Shown piece after piece: positions 37,422 through 45,363 of a stretch of DNA of 64,000 nt; positions within the stretch are counted from its first letter, which is position 1, and each line of letters starts with the position of its first letter. The stretch lies in assembly GCF_024345795.1 (NCBI RefSeq), contig NZ_JAGQBU010000003.1:62001-126000 (forward strand), given 5' to 3'. Origin of the DNA: Synechococcus sp. J7-Johnson. GTDB taxonomy: Bacteria; Cyanobacteriota; Cyanobacteriia; PCC-6307; Cyanobiaceae. Below the pieces are notes generated by a model. It saw only the letters and a program-made list of their open reading frames with translations. It was not told where the DNA came from and searched no databases. The position numbers and the translations under genes were made by a program.

Positions 37422-38239
37422 CAGGGCTCGCTCCTCCAGGGCTCGCGTCCCGGCTCCGGGAGCGGCTCGAGGCCAGGGCTGGTGAGCAGCTGTGCCGGGC
37501 TGCCACCGAAGGTACGCGCCAGGTTCTCCTCGGTGAACACCTCGGAGGTGTCGCCGTAGGCCAGAACGGTCTTGTTGATCAGCACCACCTCATCACAGAA
37601 GCCTGTGATATGGGAGAGGTCATGGGTGGAGATCAGCAGGCTGCGGCCCTCGGCGCGGAACTGCTGGAACAGCTCGATCATCAGTCGCTCCGTGCGGATG
37701 TCGACGCCGGCGAAAGGTTCATCGAGCAGCAGCACGGATGCACCCTGGGCCAGGGCCCGCGCCAGGAAGGCCCGCTTGCGCTGACCGCCTGAGAGTTCAC
37801 CGATCTGACGGTGGCGCAGGGGCCAGAGCTCCACCCGCTCGAGGCTCTCACGCACGGCCCGGTGGTCGTCGCGGCCAGGAATGCGCAGCATGTTCATGCC
37901 GCCGTAGCGACCCATCATCACCACGTTGGCCACGTGGATCGGGAAGTTCCAGTCCACACTCTCCATCTGGGGCACGTAGGCCACCGCCTGGCGGCGCAGC
38001 GCCTGGCGCAACGGCAGGCCGTTGATGCTGATTTCCCCCTGGGAGGGCCGCACGAAGCCCATCAGCGCCTTGAAAAGAGTTGATTTCCCGGCGCCGTTGG
38101 TACCCACCAGGCCACAGATGCTGCCGGCATTCACCCGCAGGGACACCTCATGCAGGGCAACGACCCCGTGGTAACTCACACAGAGGTGGCTGACGCGGAT
38201 GCGCTCGGCGTTGGGGGCCAGATCCGGGTGGGTGGCCAT
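37421..38239 (-). CDS. mntA: Mn/Zn ABC transporter ATP-binding protein
   Basis: 272 aa from the ATG at 38239. Walker A is GLVGTNGAGKSTLFKALMG, the ABC signature is IGELSGGQRKRAFLARALAQGA, and Walker B is VLLLDEPFAGVD. These are typical of the family feeding ZnuB/MntB permeases. A longer frame reaches 38356 but runs through the mntC gene. It lies 4 bases after mntC and is coupled to mntB. Confidence 0.93.
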   Translation of the reverse strand: MATHPDLAPNAERIRVSHLCVSYHGVVALHEVSLRVNAGSICGLVGTNGAGKSTLFKALMGFVRPSQGEISINGLPLRQALRRQAVAYVPQMESVDWNFPIHVANVVMMGRYGGMNMLRIPGRDDHRAVRESLERVELWPLRHRQIGELSGGQRKRAFLARALAQGASVLLLDEPFAGVDIRTERLMIELFQQFRAEGRSLLISTHDLSHITGFCDEVVLINKTVLAYGDTSEVFTEENLARTFGGSPAQLLTSPGLEPLPEPGREPWRSEP

Positions 38240-38243
38240 GGCT

Positions 38244-39227
38244 TCAGCTCCCTCCCTTGAGGCCCTGGATAAGGGTGCGGACGTTGTGGCGCTGCAGCTG
38301 CAGCAGGGTCGGCGCTTCCCCCTGGGGCGAGGAGAGCGAATCGACGTAAAACACACCGCCGAAGCGGGCGCCCGTCTGCTCGGCCACCTGGCGCTGCACC
38401 TTGTCGCTGACGGTGCTCTCGCAGAACACCGCCGGCACCTGACGCTGGCGCACGGTGGCGATCAGCCGCGCCATCCGCTGGGGGGTGACCTGGGATTCGG
38501 AGTTCACCGGCCAGAGGTAGGCCTCATCGAGGCCGTAGTCCTTCGCCAGGTAGGTGAAGGCCCCTTCGCAACTGGCCAGCACCCGCCTGGGCGGCGGGAT
38601 AGTGGCCAGTTCCCGGCGCAACTCCTGGTCGAGGGCCCGGAGCTGGCCGCGGTAGGCCTCGGCGCGGCGGCGGTAATCCTCGGCGTTGGCCGGATCGAGC
38701 TGGCTGAAGGCCTGGCTGATGTTCTCCACGTAGATCTCTGCGAGGCGGGGGGACATCCAGGCATGGGGATTGGGTTTTCCCTGATAGGCATCCTCGGCGA
38801 TCGGCAGGGGGGTGATCCCAGCGGTGAGGGTGGCTCGTTTCAGTTCTGGCATCCCCGCCAGGAAGCGATCACTCCAGCGCTCCAGGTTCAGGCCGTTCTC
38901 CAGCAGAAGATCTGCCCCCTCAACCCGGCGCAGATCGCCGGGGGTGGGTTCGTAGCCGTGGATCTCCGTCCCCTGCTTGGTGATTGACTCCACCCGCAGG
39001 TGATCGCCGGCCACGTTGCGGGCCATGTCGGCCAGCACGGTGAAGGTGGTGATCACCAGCGGACGGTCCTGGGCGTCAGCCCCGTTGCCGGGGGGGGAGG
39101 CCGCGGGGCCTGTGCCGCGGCAACTGGGCAGGGCCGCCAGCACCGTGGCGGTGACCATCAGCACCAGGGAGCCATAGGAACGGTGCCGGCTTATGGCCCT
39201 TCCGTCAGCGCCGATCCGAGCGACCAA
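38244..39227 (-). CDS. mntC: Mn (or Zn) ABC transporter substrate-binding lipoprotein
   Basis: About 327 aa. The N-terminus carries a lipoprotein-like signal ending AALPSC. The cluster A-I fold is seen in TFTVLADMARNVAGDHLRVESI, GTEIHGYEPTPGD and PNPHAWMSP, which supply the metal-binding histidines. Two cysteines, in VLASCEGAFTYLAKDYGL and AVFCESTVS, match the disulfide of cyanobacterial MntC, and the His-rich loop of ZnuA is absent; both favour manganese. The start is a TTG at 39227; an ATG at 39158 is possible but would shorten the signal. The downstream genes follow at 4 bases or less. Confidence 0.88.
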   Translation of the reverse strand: MVARIGADGRAISRHRSYGSLVLMVTATVLAALPSCRGTGPAASPPGNGADAQDRPLVITTFTVLADMARNVAGDHLRVESITKQGTEIHGYEPTPGDLRRVEGADLLLENGLNLERWSDRFLAGMPELKRATLTAGITPLPIAEDAYQGKPNPHAWMSPRLAEIYVENISQAFSQLDPANAEDYRRRAEAYRGQLRALDQELRRELATIPPPRRVLASCEGAFTYLAKDYGLDEAYLWPVNSESQVTPQRMARLIATVRQRQVPAVFCESTVSDKVQRQVAEQTGARFGGVFYVDSLSSPQGEAPTLLQLQRHNVRTLIQGLKGGS

Positions 39228-39276
39228 ACACTCTTCTCATCAGAAAGTGAATCTACAAGCCACGGATGCAGCAACT

Positions 39277-39284
39277 GCGATCGC
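39277..39284. repeat. HIP1 octamer (GCGATCGC)
   Basis: One copy of the highly iterated palindrome of many cyanobacterial genomes lies in the 173-base spacer between mntC and psbA. Other copies I found are in purQ (18912) and murF (about 27572). At this low density it is a lineage marker only. Confidence 0.6.
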
Positions 39285-39332
39285 AATCACGTCGATCGCG
39301 GCAGCGGTACGGCAGCCAGATCGTCCGGCAAT

Positions 39333-39358
39333 AAAAAGCCCCCGCTGGTGGCAGGGGC
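39333..39358 (-). terminator. Intrinsic terminator of psbA
   Basis: On the minus strand GCCCC...GGGGC closes a hairpin and is followed by TTTTTA, about 45 bases after the psbA stop. It separates psbA from the mntCAB unit, which lies further along the same strand. Confidence 0.85.
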
Positions 39359-39400
39359 CGAGCTGAACCTGGCTGTGGAGCCGAGGGGCTGAGCTTGGGA

Positions 39401-40477
39401 TCAGCCGATGGAGGGGGCGATAAGCGCCAGGGGCACGATCTCGCTGGCGGCCAGATCCAGCGGGAAGTTGTGGGCGTTGCGCTCGTGCATCACCTCGAAC
39501 CCGAGGTTGGCACGGTTGAGCACATCAGCCCAGGTGTTGAGCACCCGGCCCTGGGAATCCAGAATCGACTGGTTGAAGTTGAAGCCGTTCAGGTTGAAGG
39601 CCATCGTGCTCACGCCAAGGGAGGTGAACCAGATGCCGACCACGGGCCAGGCAGCCAGGAAGAAGTGCAGGCTGCGGCTGTTGTTGAACGAGGCGTATTG
39701 GAAGATCAGGCGGCCGAAGTAACCGTGAGCAGCCACGATGTTGTAGGTCTCTTCTTCCTGGCCGAACTTATAGCCGTAGTTCTGGCTCTCGCTCTCGGTG
39801 GTTTCACGCACCAAGCTGCTGGTGACCAGCGAACCGTGCATGGCGGAGAACAAGGAGCCGCCGAACACACCAGCCACACCCAGCATGTGGAAGGGGTGCA
39901 TCAGGATGTTGTGCTCTGCCTGGAACACCAGCATGAAGTTGAAGGTGCCGGAGATGCCGAGGGGCATGCCGTCGGAGAAGGAGCCCTGACCGAAGGGGTA
40001 GATCAGGAACACGGCGAAAGCCGCCGAGAGGGGTGCCGAATAGGCAACGCAGATCCAGGGGCGCATGCCGAGGCGGTAGGAGAGTTCCCACTGGCGGCCC
40101 ATGTAGCAGGAGATGCCGATCAGGAAGTGGAAGACAACCAGCTGGTAGGGCCCGCCGTTGTAGAGCCACTCGTCGAGGCTGGCGGCTTCCCAGATCGGGT
40201 AGAAGTGCAGGCCGATGGCGTTGCTGGAAGGAACAACGGCGCCGGAGATGATGTTGTTGCCGTACAGGAATGATCCTGCGACCGGCTCCCGGATGCCATC
40301 GATGTCGACGGGGGGAGCGGCGATGAAGGCGATGATGAAGCAGATGGTGGCTGCGAGGAGGCAGGGGATCATCAGCACACCGAACCAACCGACATAAATT
40401 CGGTTATCGGTGGAGGTGACCCACTGACAGAAGCTTTCCCAGTTGCCAGCGCGTCCGCTGCGAACGGCCGTGGTCAT
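39401..40477 (-). CDS. psbA: Photosystem II reaction centre protein D1, D1:1 (Gln130) type
   Basis: 358 aa. D1 binds P680, the Mn4CaO5 cluster and QB. The chain is a full D1, with [51 protein letters not shown] and the cluster ligands at the C-terminal [13 protein letters not shown]. Residue 129 here equals canonical 130 and is Gln (GRQWELSY), which marks the normal-light D1:1 form in picocyanobacteria; D1:2 has Glu. A 15-residue C-terminal extension ([15 protein letters not shown]) is removed by CtpA. The 5' leader of about 200 bases is AT-rich and has the repeat block at 40638-40668. Codons look like those of a very highly expressed gene. Confidence 0.98.
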   Translation of the reverse strand: MTTAVRSGRAGNWESFCQWVTSTDNRIYVGWFGVLMIPCLLAATICFIIAFIAAPPVDIDGIREPVAGSFLYGNNIISGAVVPSSNAIGLHFYPIWEAASLDEWLYNGGPYQLVVFHFLIGISCYMGRQWELSYRLGMRPWICVAYSAPLSAAFAVFLIYPFGQGSFSDGMPLGISGTFNFMLVFQAEHNILMHPFHMLGVAGVFGGSLFSAMHGSLVTSSLVRETTESESQNYGYKFGQEEETYNIVAAHGYFGRLIFQYASFNNSRSLHFFLAAWPVVGIWFTSLGVSTMAFNLNGFNFNQSILDSQGRVLNTWADVLNRANLGFEVMHERNAHNFPLDLAASEIVPLALIAPSIG

Positions 40478-40637
40478 TGGAGGAATGAGGACGGGATGGA
40501 TTAACCCAGTTGATCAGTTCCAGATCAGGCTCAGGGCGCTGATTCTGGGACTGGCCATTGTGGGCACCCATTGACGTTAAGCAAAGCCTTCCATCTGGCC
40601 AGCGAAAGCCTTGAAACGTTTCCCGCTTAAAAAGAAC

Positions 40638-40668
40638 TTCATGAACATCTTCATCAAGGCTTCATGAA
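40638..40668. promoter_or_regulatory. Triple TTCAT(G/C)AA repeat upstream of psbA
   Basis: TTCATGAA (40638), TTCATCAA (40650) and TTCATGAA (40661) repeat at 12- and 11-base spacing, close to one helical turn. They lie 160-190 bases upstream of the psbA start, in the only strongly AT-rich part of the 211-base spacer. Spacing suits binding by an OmpR/PhoB-type regulator; the word does not match the RpaB HLR1 box as I know it. The remaining spacer holds the psbA leader and promoter, with no assignable -10. Confidence 0.5.
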
Positions 40669-40688
40669 GAAATTTTTAATTGCGGGCT

Positions 40689-42122
40689 TCAGCCTGCTGC
40701 TTCCAGTCCCCGGCTCGCCTGGCTGCGCCACCAGGTCTGCCCCTGGCTGAGGAACCCCATCCAGTCGAGCCGCTCCGCTTCCGCGGCCCTGGCCACCAGC
40801 AGGGGGGCCTGCTGCCTGACGGCCTGCAGATCCATTTCGGGCACACCGCAGGAGAGGGCAAGCACGTCGGCCATGGCATGGGCCACCACACGGGTGAGAT
40901 AGGCGGCGCTCAGGGCCTGGAGCGCCCCCCCCACCAGCCAGGTGGTGCCCTCCAGGCGCATGGCCGAGAGCAAGGCCTGGCTGGTCCACTCCGTCACCCC
41001 CAGGGCCAGGGCCGCCTTGGCCAGCTCGGTCGCGGCCTCGCGCAACTGGGCCAGTTGCCAGGGGCAATCCCAGAGCTCGGCCATCTCCTTGAGCATCAGT
41101 CCATTGGCCACCGCCAGCACCAGCACATCAACGCTGGGCATGGGAGCCGCGAACACCCCGGCGGCCACCAGCCACTGGGTACGTCGCACCAGGCCATCGA
41201 GACGCCCCCGGCGCAGGACCTCCAGCCTGGCTTGCCAGTCGCCGTGCAGGCTCTCGAGGCAGCGCAGCTCGGTCTGCAGCAGCAGGGCCCGGCCGTTGGC
41301 GCGCAGCATCCGGCTGCAGGGTTCAAGAACACGGCTGAGTTGGTTCTCCTCGCCGCTCCAGAGGATGACCTGATCGGCCAGTGTCGCGGGCAGCTGGGCG
41401 CGCAATTCCTGCTCGAGTTCCTGCTGCGGCCCCGGGCTGGGGCTCGTCACCAGCAAGAACACGGCCTGGCCCCTGGGCAGGGATTCGAGCCAGCGCAGAT
41501 CCGCCGCCCTCAGGGGGGTCTCCAGGTGAATGAGCAGCAGGTCGCACTGCTGGAACAGCAGGGGCCAGCGCCAATCGGGGCTGTGGCTCGGCAGTGGATG
41601 GCCCCAGTGCAGGCAGAGGGGCAGGGGGGGCTTGAGAGCACGGATCAGCTGCGGCTGCAGGCTCTCCGGTGGCAGAGTGACGCCGGCGAGACCCACCTGC
41701 AGCCGCTGTCGCGGCTGACGTTCGCGCAACTGCTGCAGCTGCTGCCGCCGGCTCTCCTGTTCGGCGCCGGCGGCAGGATCGTTCTGCGTGGGCTGGAGCT
41801 GCTCGAACTGATTCAGCAGCCCGTCGCAGCGCTCGATCCAGCCGCTGCAGCTGGAGGGAAGCCTTGGTTGGATTTTGGCCTTGCCACGGCTGAGCCACCA
41901 CAGGCCCCCAGCCGCCGCGGCAACCACCACGGCACCGGAAACGCTGCCGTGCAGGCTGTCGCCCAGAAGCAGACCCCCGGCCAGCACCAGTGCCGCCGGC
42001 ATCCAGGGCATCCCAGGCCGCCAGCTCCGCAACTTGTCCCCGGCGTCGCTCGCCGAGGCATGAGCGTCGGTGGCGGCAGCAGCGGTGCAGGTGGCAGCGG
42101 TGGAGTCGGCTGGGGTTGTCAA
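40689..42122 (-). CDS. DUF697 / YcjF-type GTPase-like membrane protein with degenerate GTPase motifs
   Basis: 477 aa. Two hydrophobic segments near residues 40-78 (MPAALVLAGGLLLG; SGAVVVAAAAGGLWWL) precede a GTPase-like middle region and a C-terminal DUF697 domain (VDVLVLAVANGLMLKEMAELWDCPWQLAQLREAA; ALSAAYLTRVVAHAMADVL). In the middle, the expected P-loop position reads VGLAGVTLPPESLQ, without GxxxxGKS/T, and no DxxG is visible in the DLLLIHLETPL segment. It is therefore probably a non-hydrolysing pseudo-GTPase. The start is a TTG at 42122; no better codon is evident. It lies upstream of psbA on the same strand. Confidence 0.7.
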   Translation of the reverse strand: MTTPADSTAATCTAAAATDAHASASDAGDKLRSWRPGMPWMPAALVLAGGLLLGDSLHGSVSGAVVVAAAAGGLWWLSRGKAKIQPRLPSSCSGWIERCDGLLNQFEQLQPTQNDPAAGAEQESRRQQLQQLRERQPRQRLQVGLAGVTLPPESLQPQLIRALKPPLPLCLHWGHPLPSHSPDWRWPLLFQQCDLLLIHLETPLRAADLRWLESLPRGQAVFLLVTSPSPGPQQELEQELRAQLPATLADQVILWSGEENQLSRVLEPCSRMLRANGRALLLQTELRCLESLHGDWQARLEVLRRGRLDGLVRRTQWLVAAGVFAAPMPSVDVLVLAVANGLMLKEMAELWDCPWQLAQLREAATELAKAALALGVTEWTSQALLSAMRLEGTTWLVGGALQALSAAYLTRVVAHAMADVLALSCGVPEMDLQAVRQQAPLLVARAAEAERLDWMGFLSQGQTWWRSQASRGLEAAG

Positions 42123-42226
42123 GGGCGGTGCGGCGCTGCCGAAGCAGTGCCTCTCTAGCTCAGCCGCCCACTCCTGCCCAGGCCGCCCGGATCACCCCCA
42201 GACTGGTCAGGTTGAGCTGGCTTGCC

Positions 42227-42724
42227 ATGGTTAAAACGGCCCCGGCCGCCAGTCTGAAGCTCACTCCCCGGCTGGAGCAGGAGCTGGCCCGGTTCCTGCA
42301 ACTGCAGCAACTGGAGCAGCACTGGCACGGGGGGCTGCCGGTGCTGCTCCTGGATCGCTGCTGGCTGCGGCTTCAGGCGTTGGCGGTGGAGCGGCTGGCG
42401 GCGGAGTTGCCGCCGGATTGCACGGCTGCGGCCCCCGAGCTGGAGTCCTTCCGCCGCTGTTGCAGGGATGGCCTGAGCCCGGCGGCGGCTGAGGCCCACT
42501 GCTGGCGCGAGTTTGGTGAGGAGTCCTGCCGGCTGGCCCTGAAACGCCACTGGCAGGCCCAGGAGCGGGGCCACCACGGCTGGACCCTGCAGGCCTACCT
42601 CGCGTTTCTCGACCGTTACCGGCACGCTTTCGCCATGGCAGGCCCAAGGCCGTTGCCGTTGCTGGTTCTCGCCCGCTCCGGCAGCGCCGAAGCCCACCGC
42701 ATCCTCTGGCTGGTGGCCCCATGA
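42227..42724 (+). CDS. Conserved protein of unknown function
   Basis: 165 aa from the ATG at 42227. It is soluble, rich in Leu, Arg, His and Trp, with helical character throughout (LEQELARFLQLQQLEQHWHGGLPVLLLDRCWLRLQALAVERLAAELPP). Cys, Trp and His clusters (RRCCRDGLSPAAAEAHCWREFGEESCRLALKRHW) could bind metal or make contacts, but no zinc-finger spacing is clear. No family recognised. It is divergent from the DUF697 gene (104 bases), and the next gene on its strand starts 44 bases downstream, with trpS following. Confidence 0.6.
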   Translation: MVKTAPAASLKLTPRLEQELARFLQLQQLEQHWHGGLPVLLLDRCWLRLQALAVERLAAELPPDCTAAAPELESFRRCCRDGLSPAAAEAHCWREFGEESCRLALKRHWQAQERGHHGWTLQAYLAFLDRYRHAFAMAGPRPLPLLVLARSGSAEAHRILWLVAP

Positions 42725-42768
42725 ACCGTTGATGCGGCACACTTGCCCCCTGATTGAAGGCTCCGGCG

Positions 42769-43380
42769 ATGGCCGACGAGAACACAGCAGTAGTGCCCCA
42801 GCCTGAGCAGGACCAGCCCGCCCGTGCCCGTCGCATCGAGACCGGACGCAGTGGCGGCGGCGGCGGTGGTGGCGGCCGTGAGCGGGAGACCGGAGGCTTT
42901 CGCATCCGCCTGAGCGACAACGAGCTGCGGGCTGCCCAGGCCGTTCAGGAGGCCTTCCAGCTTCGCTCCACCGTGGCGGCTCTCGGTTTCTCGATCCGCA
43001 CCGTGGCCCAGCTGCTGGAGCAGGGTCAACTGGACGCCCTGCTGGCGGAGCACCGCGCCCAGGGCGGTGCTCCCCGAAACGAGGCAGCCACCCGCGGCGA
43101 CGGGCAACGGGCCAAGCGAGCCCCCGCTGAGGGCCGTGGTGAGCGTCGCTCCAGCCGTCCGGATCCATTCGCGCGGCCCAGCCGTCCCCAGGCCCCTGCC
43201 CCCGAGCTGGAGGCCGAGGCCCCCGAGCTCGTTGCCGAGGAGGCTGCCGAGCCTTCTGAACAGGTTCTCGAGGTGGTGATCTCGGAACCGGAGCAGGCCA
43301 CCAGCCAGGCCGAAGTCGTCAGTCAGGACAGCCCGGATCCGTCTGTTCCTCCCGCCGAATCGGCTGAGACGCAACCGTGA
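42769..43380 (+). CDS. Gly-rich protein of unknown function, coupled to trpS
   Basis: 203 aa from the ATG at 42769. It has an eight-glycine run (residues about 31-38) in an Arg-rich context, a short folded core FRIRLSDNELRAAQAVQEAFQLRSTVAALGFSIRTVAQLLEQGQLDALLAEH, a basic Arg/Gly/Ser region and an acidic Glu/Val/Ala tail. A basic-then-acidic disordered layout suggests RNA or protein partners, but this is only a guess. Its TGA overlaps the trpS GTG, so it is translated with trpS. A slightly longer start at 42754 exists. Confidence 0.6.
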   Translation: MADENTAVVPQPEQDQPARARRIETGRSGGGGGGGGRERETGGFRIRLSDNELRAAQAVQEAFQLRSTVAALGFSIRTVAQLLEQGQLDALLAEHRAQGGAPRNEAATRGDGQRAKRAPAEGRGERRSSRPDPFARPSRPQAPAPELEAEAPELVAEEAAEPSEQVLEVVISEPEQATSQAEVVSQDSPDPSVPPAESAETQP

Positions 43381-44393
43381 GCGGCAGGCCCAGGGTTCTC
43401 TCCGGTGTCCAACCCACCGGTGCACTGCACCTGGGCAACTGGCTCGGAGCCATCCGCAACTGGGTCAGCCTTCAGCACGACCACGACACGTTTTTCTGTG
43501 TGGTGGATCTGCATGCCATCACTGTTCCCCACGATCCGGCGCAGCTGGCGGAGAACACGCGCCGCACAGCTGCGCTCTACCTGGCCAGCGGCATCGATCC
43601 TGAGCGCTCCAGCGTCTTTGTGCAGAGCCAGGTCCCGGCCCACAGTGAGCTCACCTGGCTGCTGAACTGCGTCACGCCTCTGAACTGGCTGGAGCGGATG
43701 ATCCAGTTCAAGGAGAAGGCGCGCAAGCAGGGCGAGAACGTCTCCGTGGGCCTGCTGGATTACCCCGTGCTGATGGCGGCAGACATCCTGCTCTACGACG
43801 CCGATCTGGTGCCGGTGGGCGAAGACCAGAAGCAGCATCTGGAGCTGGCTCGCGACATCGCCCAGCAACGGGTCAACGCCCGCTTCGCACCCGAAGAGCG
43901 GCCGCTGCTGAAGGTGCCCGAGCCATTGATCCTGGCTGAAGGGGCCCGGGTGATGAGCCTGGTGGATGGTCGCAGCAAGATGAGCAAGAGCGACCCCAAT
44001 GAGGGTTCTCGCATCAACCTGCTCGATCCCCCCGAGTTGATCACCCGCAAGATCAAACGGGCCAAGACCGATCCGGTGATGGGGTTGGAGTTCGGCAACC
44101 CTGAGCGCCCTGAGGCTGACAATCTGCTGGGGCTGTATGCGCTGCTGAGTGGGGTGGGCCGGGAGGCCGCTGCCCGGCAGTGCGCCCAAATGGGCTGGGG
44201 CCAGTTCAAACCCCTGCTGGCGGAGGCGGCCGTGGAGGCCCTTCGCCCCCTGCAGGAGCGCTACGAAGAGATCCTCGCCGAGCCGGGCTACCTCGATCAG
44301 GTCCTGCGCAGTGGTCGGGAGCGTGCCAGCGCGGTGGCCGAGGCATCCCTGGAGCGGGTGCGTACGGCGATGGGATTTCTGCCGGCACGCTGA
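43377..44393 (+). CDS. trpS: Tryptophanyl-tRNA synthetase
   Basis: 338 aa, standard length. It charges tRNA-Trp. The HIGH-type motif is PTGALHLGNWLGA and the KMSKS motif is DGRSKMSKSDPN. LTWLLNCVTPLNWLERMIQFKEKARKQ and LYDADLVPVGEDQKQHLELARD are strongly conserved in the family. The GTG start overlaps the upstream gene by four bases. Confidence 0.97.
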   Translation: MSGRPRVLSGVQPTGALHLGNWLGAIRNWVSLQHDHDTFFCVVDLHAITVPHDPAQLAENTRRTAALYLASGIDPERSSVFVQSQVPAHSELTWLLNCVTPLNWLERMIQFKEKARKQGENVSVGLLDYPVLMAADILLYDADLVPVGEDQKQHLELARDIAQQRVNARFAPEERPLLKVPEPLILAEGARVMSLVDGRSKMSKSDPNEGSRINLLDPPELITRKIKRAKTDPVMGLEFGNPERPEADNLLGLYALLSGVGREAAARQCAQMGWGQFKPLLAEAAVEALRPLQERYEEILAEPGYLDQVLRSGRERASAVAEASLERVRTAMGFLPAR

Positions 44394-44640
44394 TCACTGC
44401 CCTGAACCGGATCAGTGCCACTGATCATTCAAGCCGTCAGCGGGGGCTTGTCGATCCAGGCGGGTGTGGTAGCTGAGGGAATGGGGGCTCCTGTGGTGGC
44501 GCCTGCTTCGGCGCGTGATGACCTGGCGGATGGGTGGGAAAGCACGGCGGCACTCCTGTTGTCCAGCCCGCCAGGCAGTTAGCGCCGGATAGGTGTTTCA
44601 ACCGTCACAATTTTGCGAACTTTAAGAATTTTGATACGGC
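44394..44640 (+). other. 247-base leader before the lysozyme-like gene, with hairpins
   Basis: No gene is visible. GATCAGT-GCC-ACTGATC (44410-44426) is a perfect 7-bp hairpin just after trpS and may be its 3' end. GCGCC-TGCTTC-GGCGC follows further on at about 44504-44519, in a G-rich region. The last 50 bases are AT-rich (AATTTTGCGAACTTTAAGAATTT...) and probably hold the promoter; no Shine-Dalgarno sequence precedes the ATG at 44641. Parts of the G-rich section vaguely recall a ydaO-type leader, but the conserved blocks are not in order. Confidence 0.4.
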
Positions 44641-45363
44641 ATGGTTGGCAAAGGAACATCAGCAACCCGCGGGACCATTCAGGCCCTCGGCAGCACAGCG
44701 GTGCTGCTGGCCCTGCCTTCGCTGATCTCCAGCCGCTATGGCGCTGCTCTGGCTGCCGTTCCGCCGACGCTGCCCACACCCCCTCCGCTTGCCTCCAAGC
44801 CGGCAACAGCTGCGCAATCGCGGCCTGCAGCTGCCACTGCCGCGGTCCGAGCCCCTGCCCCGACTGCAGTTCGCTATCCCCTCACCCGCCAACGGCGGGC
44901 CCTGCTGGCCACGATCCGCTACGCCGAGGGCACCTGGGCGAATGGTTCCCCCGATGGCTACCGCACCCTCTACGGCGGCGAGCTGGTGTCCTCCCTGGAG
45001 CGTCACCCGGACATCGTGGTGGTGAACCGCTACGCCAGTGCCGCCGCCGGGGCCTACCAGATGCTGCCAGCCACCTGGGAGGCGGCCAGTCGCCGTCTCG
45101 GTCTGCGCGGCTTCGGGCCCGCCAACCAGGACCAGGCAGCCCTCTATCTGGCTGATCAGCGTGGCGCCCTGGCGGCGATCGATAGAGGCCAGCTCTGTGA
45201 TGATTCGTTGGCGCGCCTGGCTGGTGAATGGGCGTCCTTCCCCTTGCACCACGGCGGCAGTGCCTACGGCCAACCGGTGAAGGCCGCCGGCCAGCTGCGC
45301 CGCTTCTTCAACGAGCAGCTCAAGCGGCCGACTCTGCGACTGGCTGACGGCCAGCTCGTCTGA
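44641..45363 (+). CDS. Secreted lambda-lysozyme-like muramidase / lytic enzyme (GH104-type)
   Basis: 240 aa. A signal or anchor (STAVLLALPSLISSRYGAALAAV) is followed by a Pro/Ala-rich linker (residues 40-75) and a domain resembling phage lambda endolysin: ATIRYAEGTWANG with the catalytic Glu96, DGYRTLYGGELV, HPDIVVVNRYASAAAGAYQMLPATWE, and a tail AGEWASFPLHHGGSAYGQ. These match the order in lambda gpR. As it has a signal peptide, no holin neighbour and a chromosomal setting next to TM2 and trpS genes, it is likely a cell's own wall enzyme. Its stop abuts the convergent TM2 gene. Confidence 0.8.
   Translation: MVGKGTSATRGTIQALGSTAVLLALPSLISSRYGAALAAVPPTLPTPPPLASKPATAAQSRPAAATAAVRAPAPTAVRYPLTRQRRALLATIRYAEGTWANGSPDGYRTLYGGELVSSLERHPDIVVVNRYASAAAGAYQMLPATWEAASRRLGLRGFGPANQDQAALYLADQRGALAAIDRGQLCDDSLARLAGEWASFPLHHGGSAYGQPVKAAGQLRRFFNEQLKRPTLRLADGQLV

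Noticed and set aside
40680-42158. 492-codon rightward open frame opposite the DUF697 gene
   Set aside because: The leftward frame has membrane segments and DUF697 motifs, whereas the rightward frame has neither.
44394-44640. ydaO (c-di-AMP) riboswitch
   Set aside because: Only isolated words resemble the motif and they are in the wrong order.
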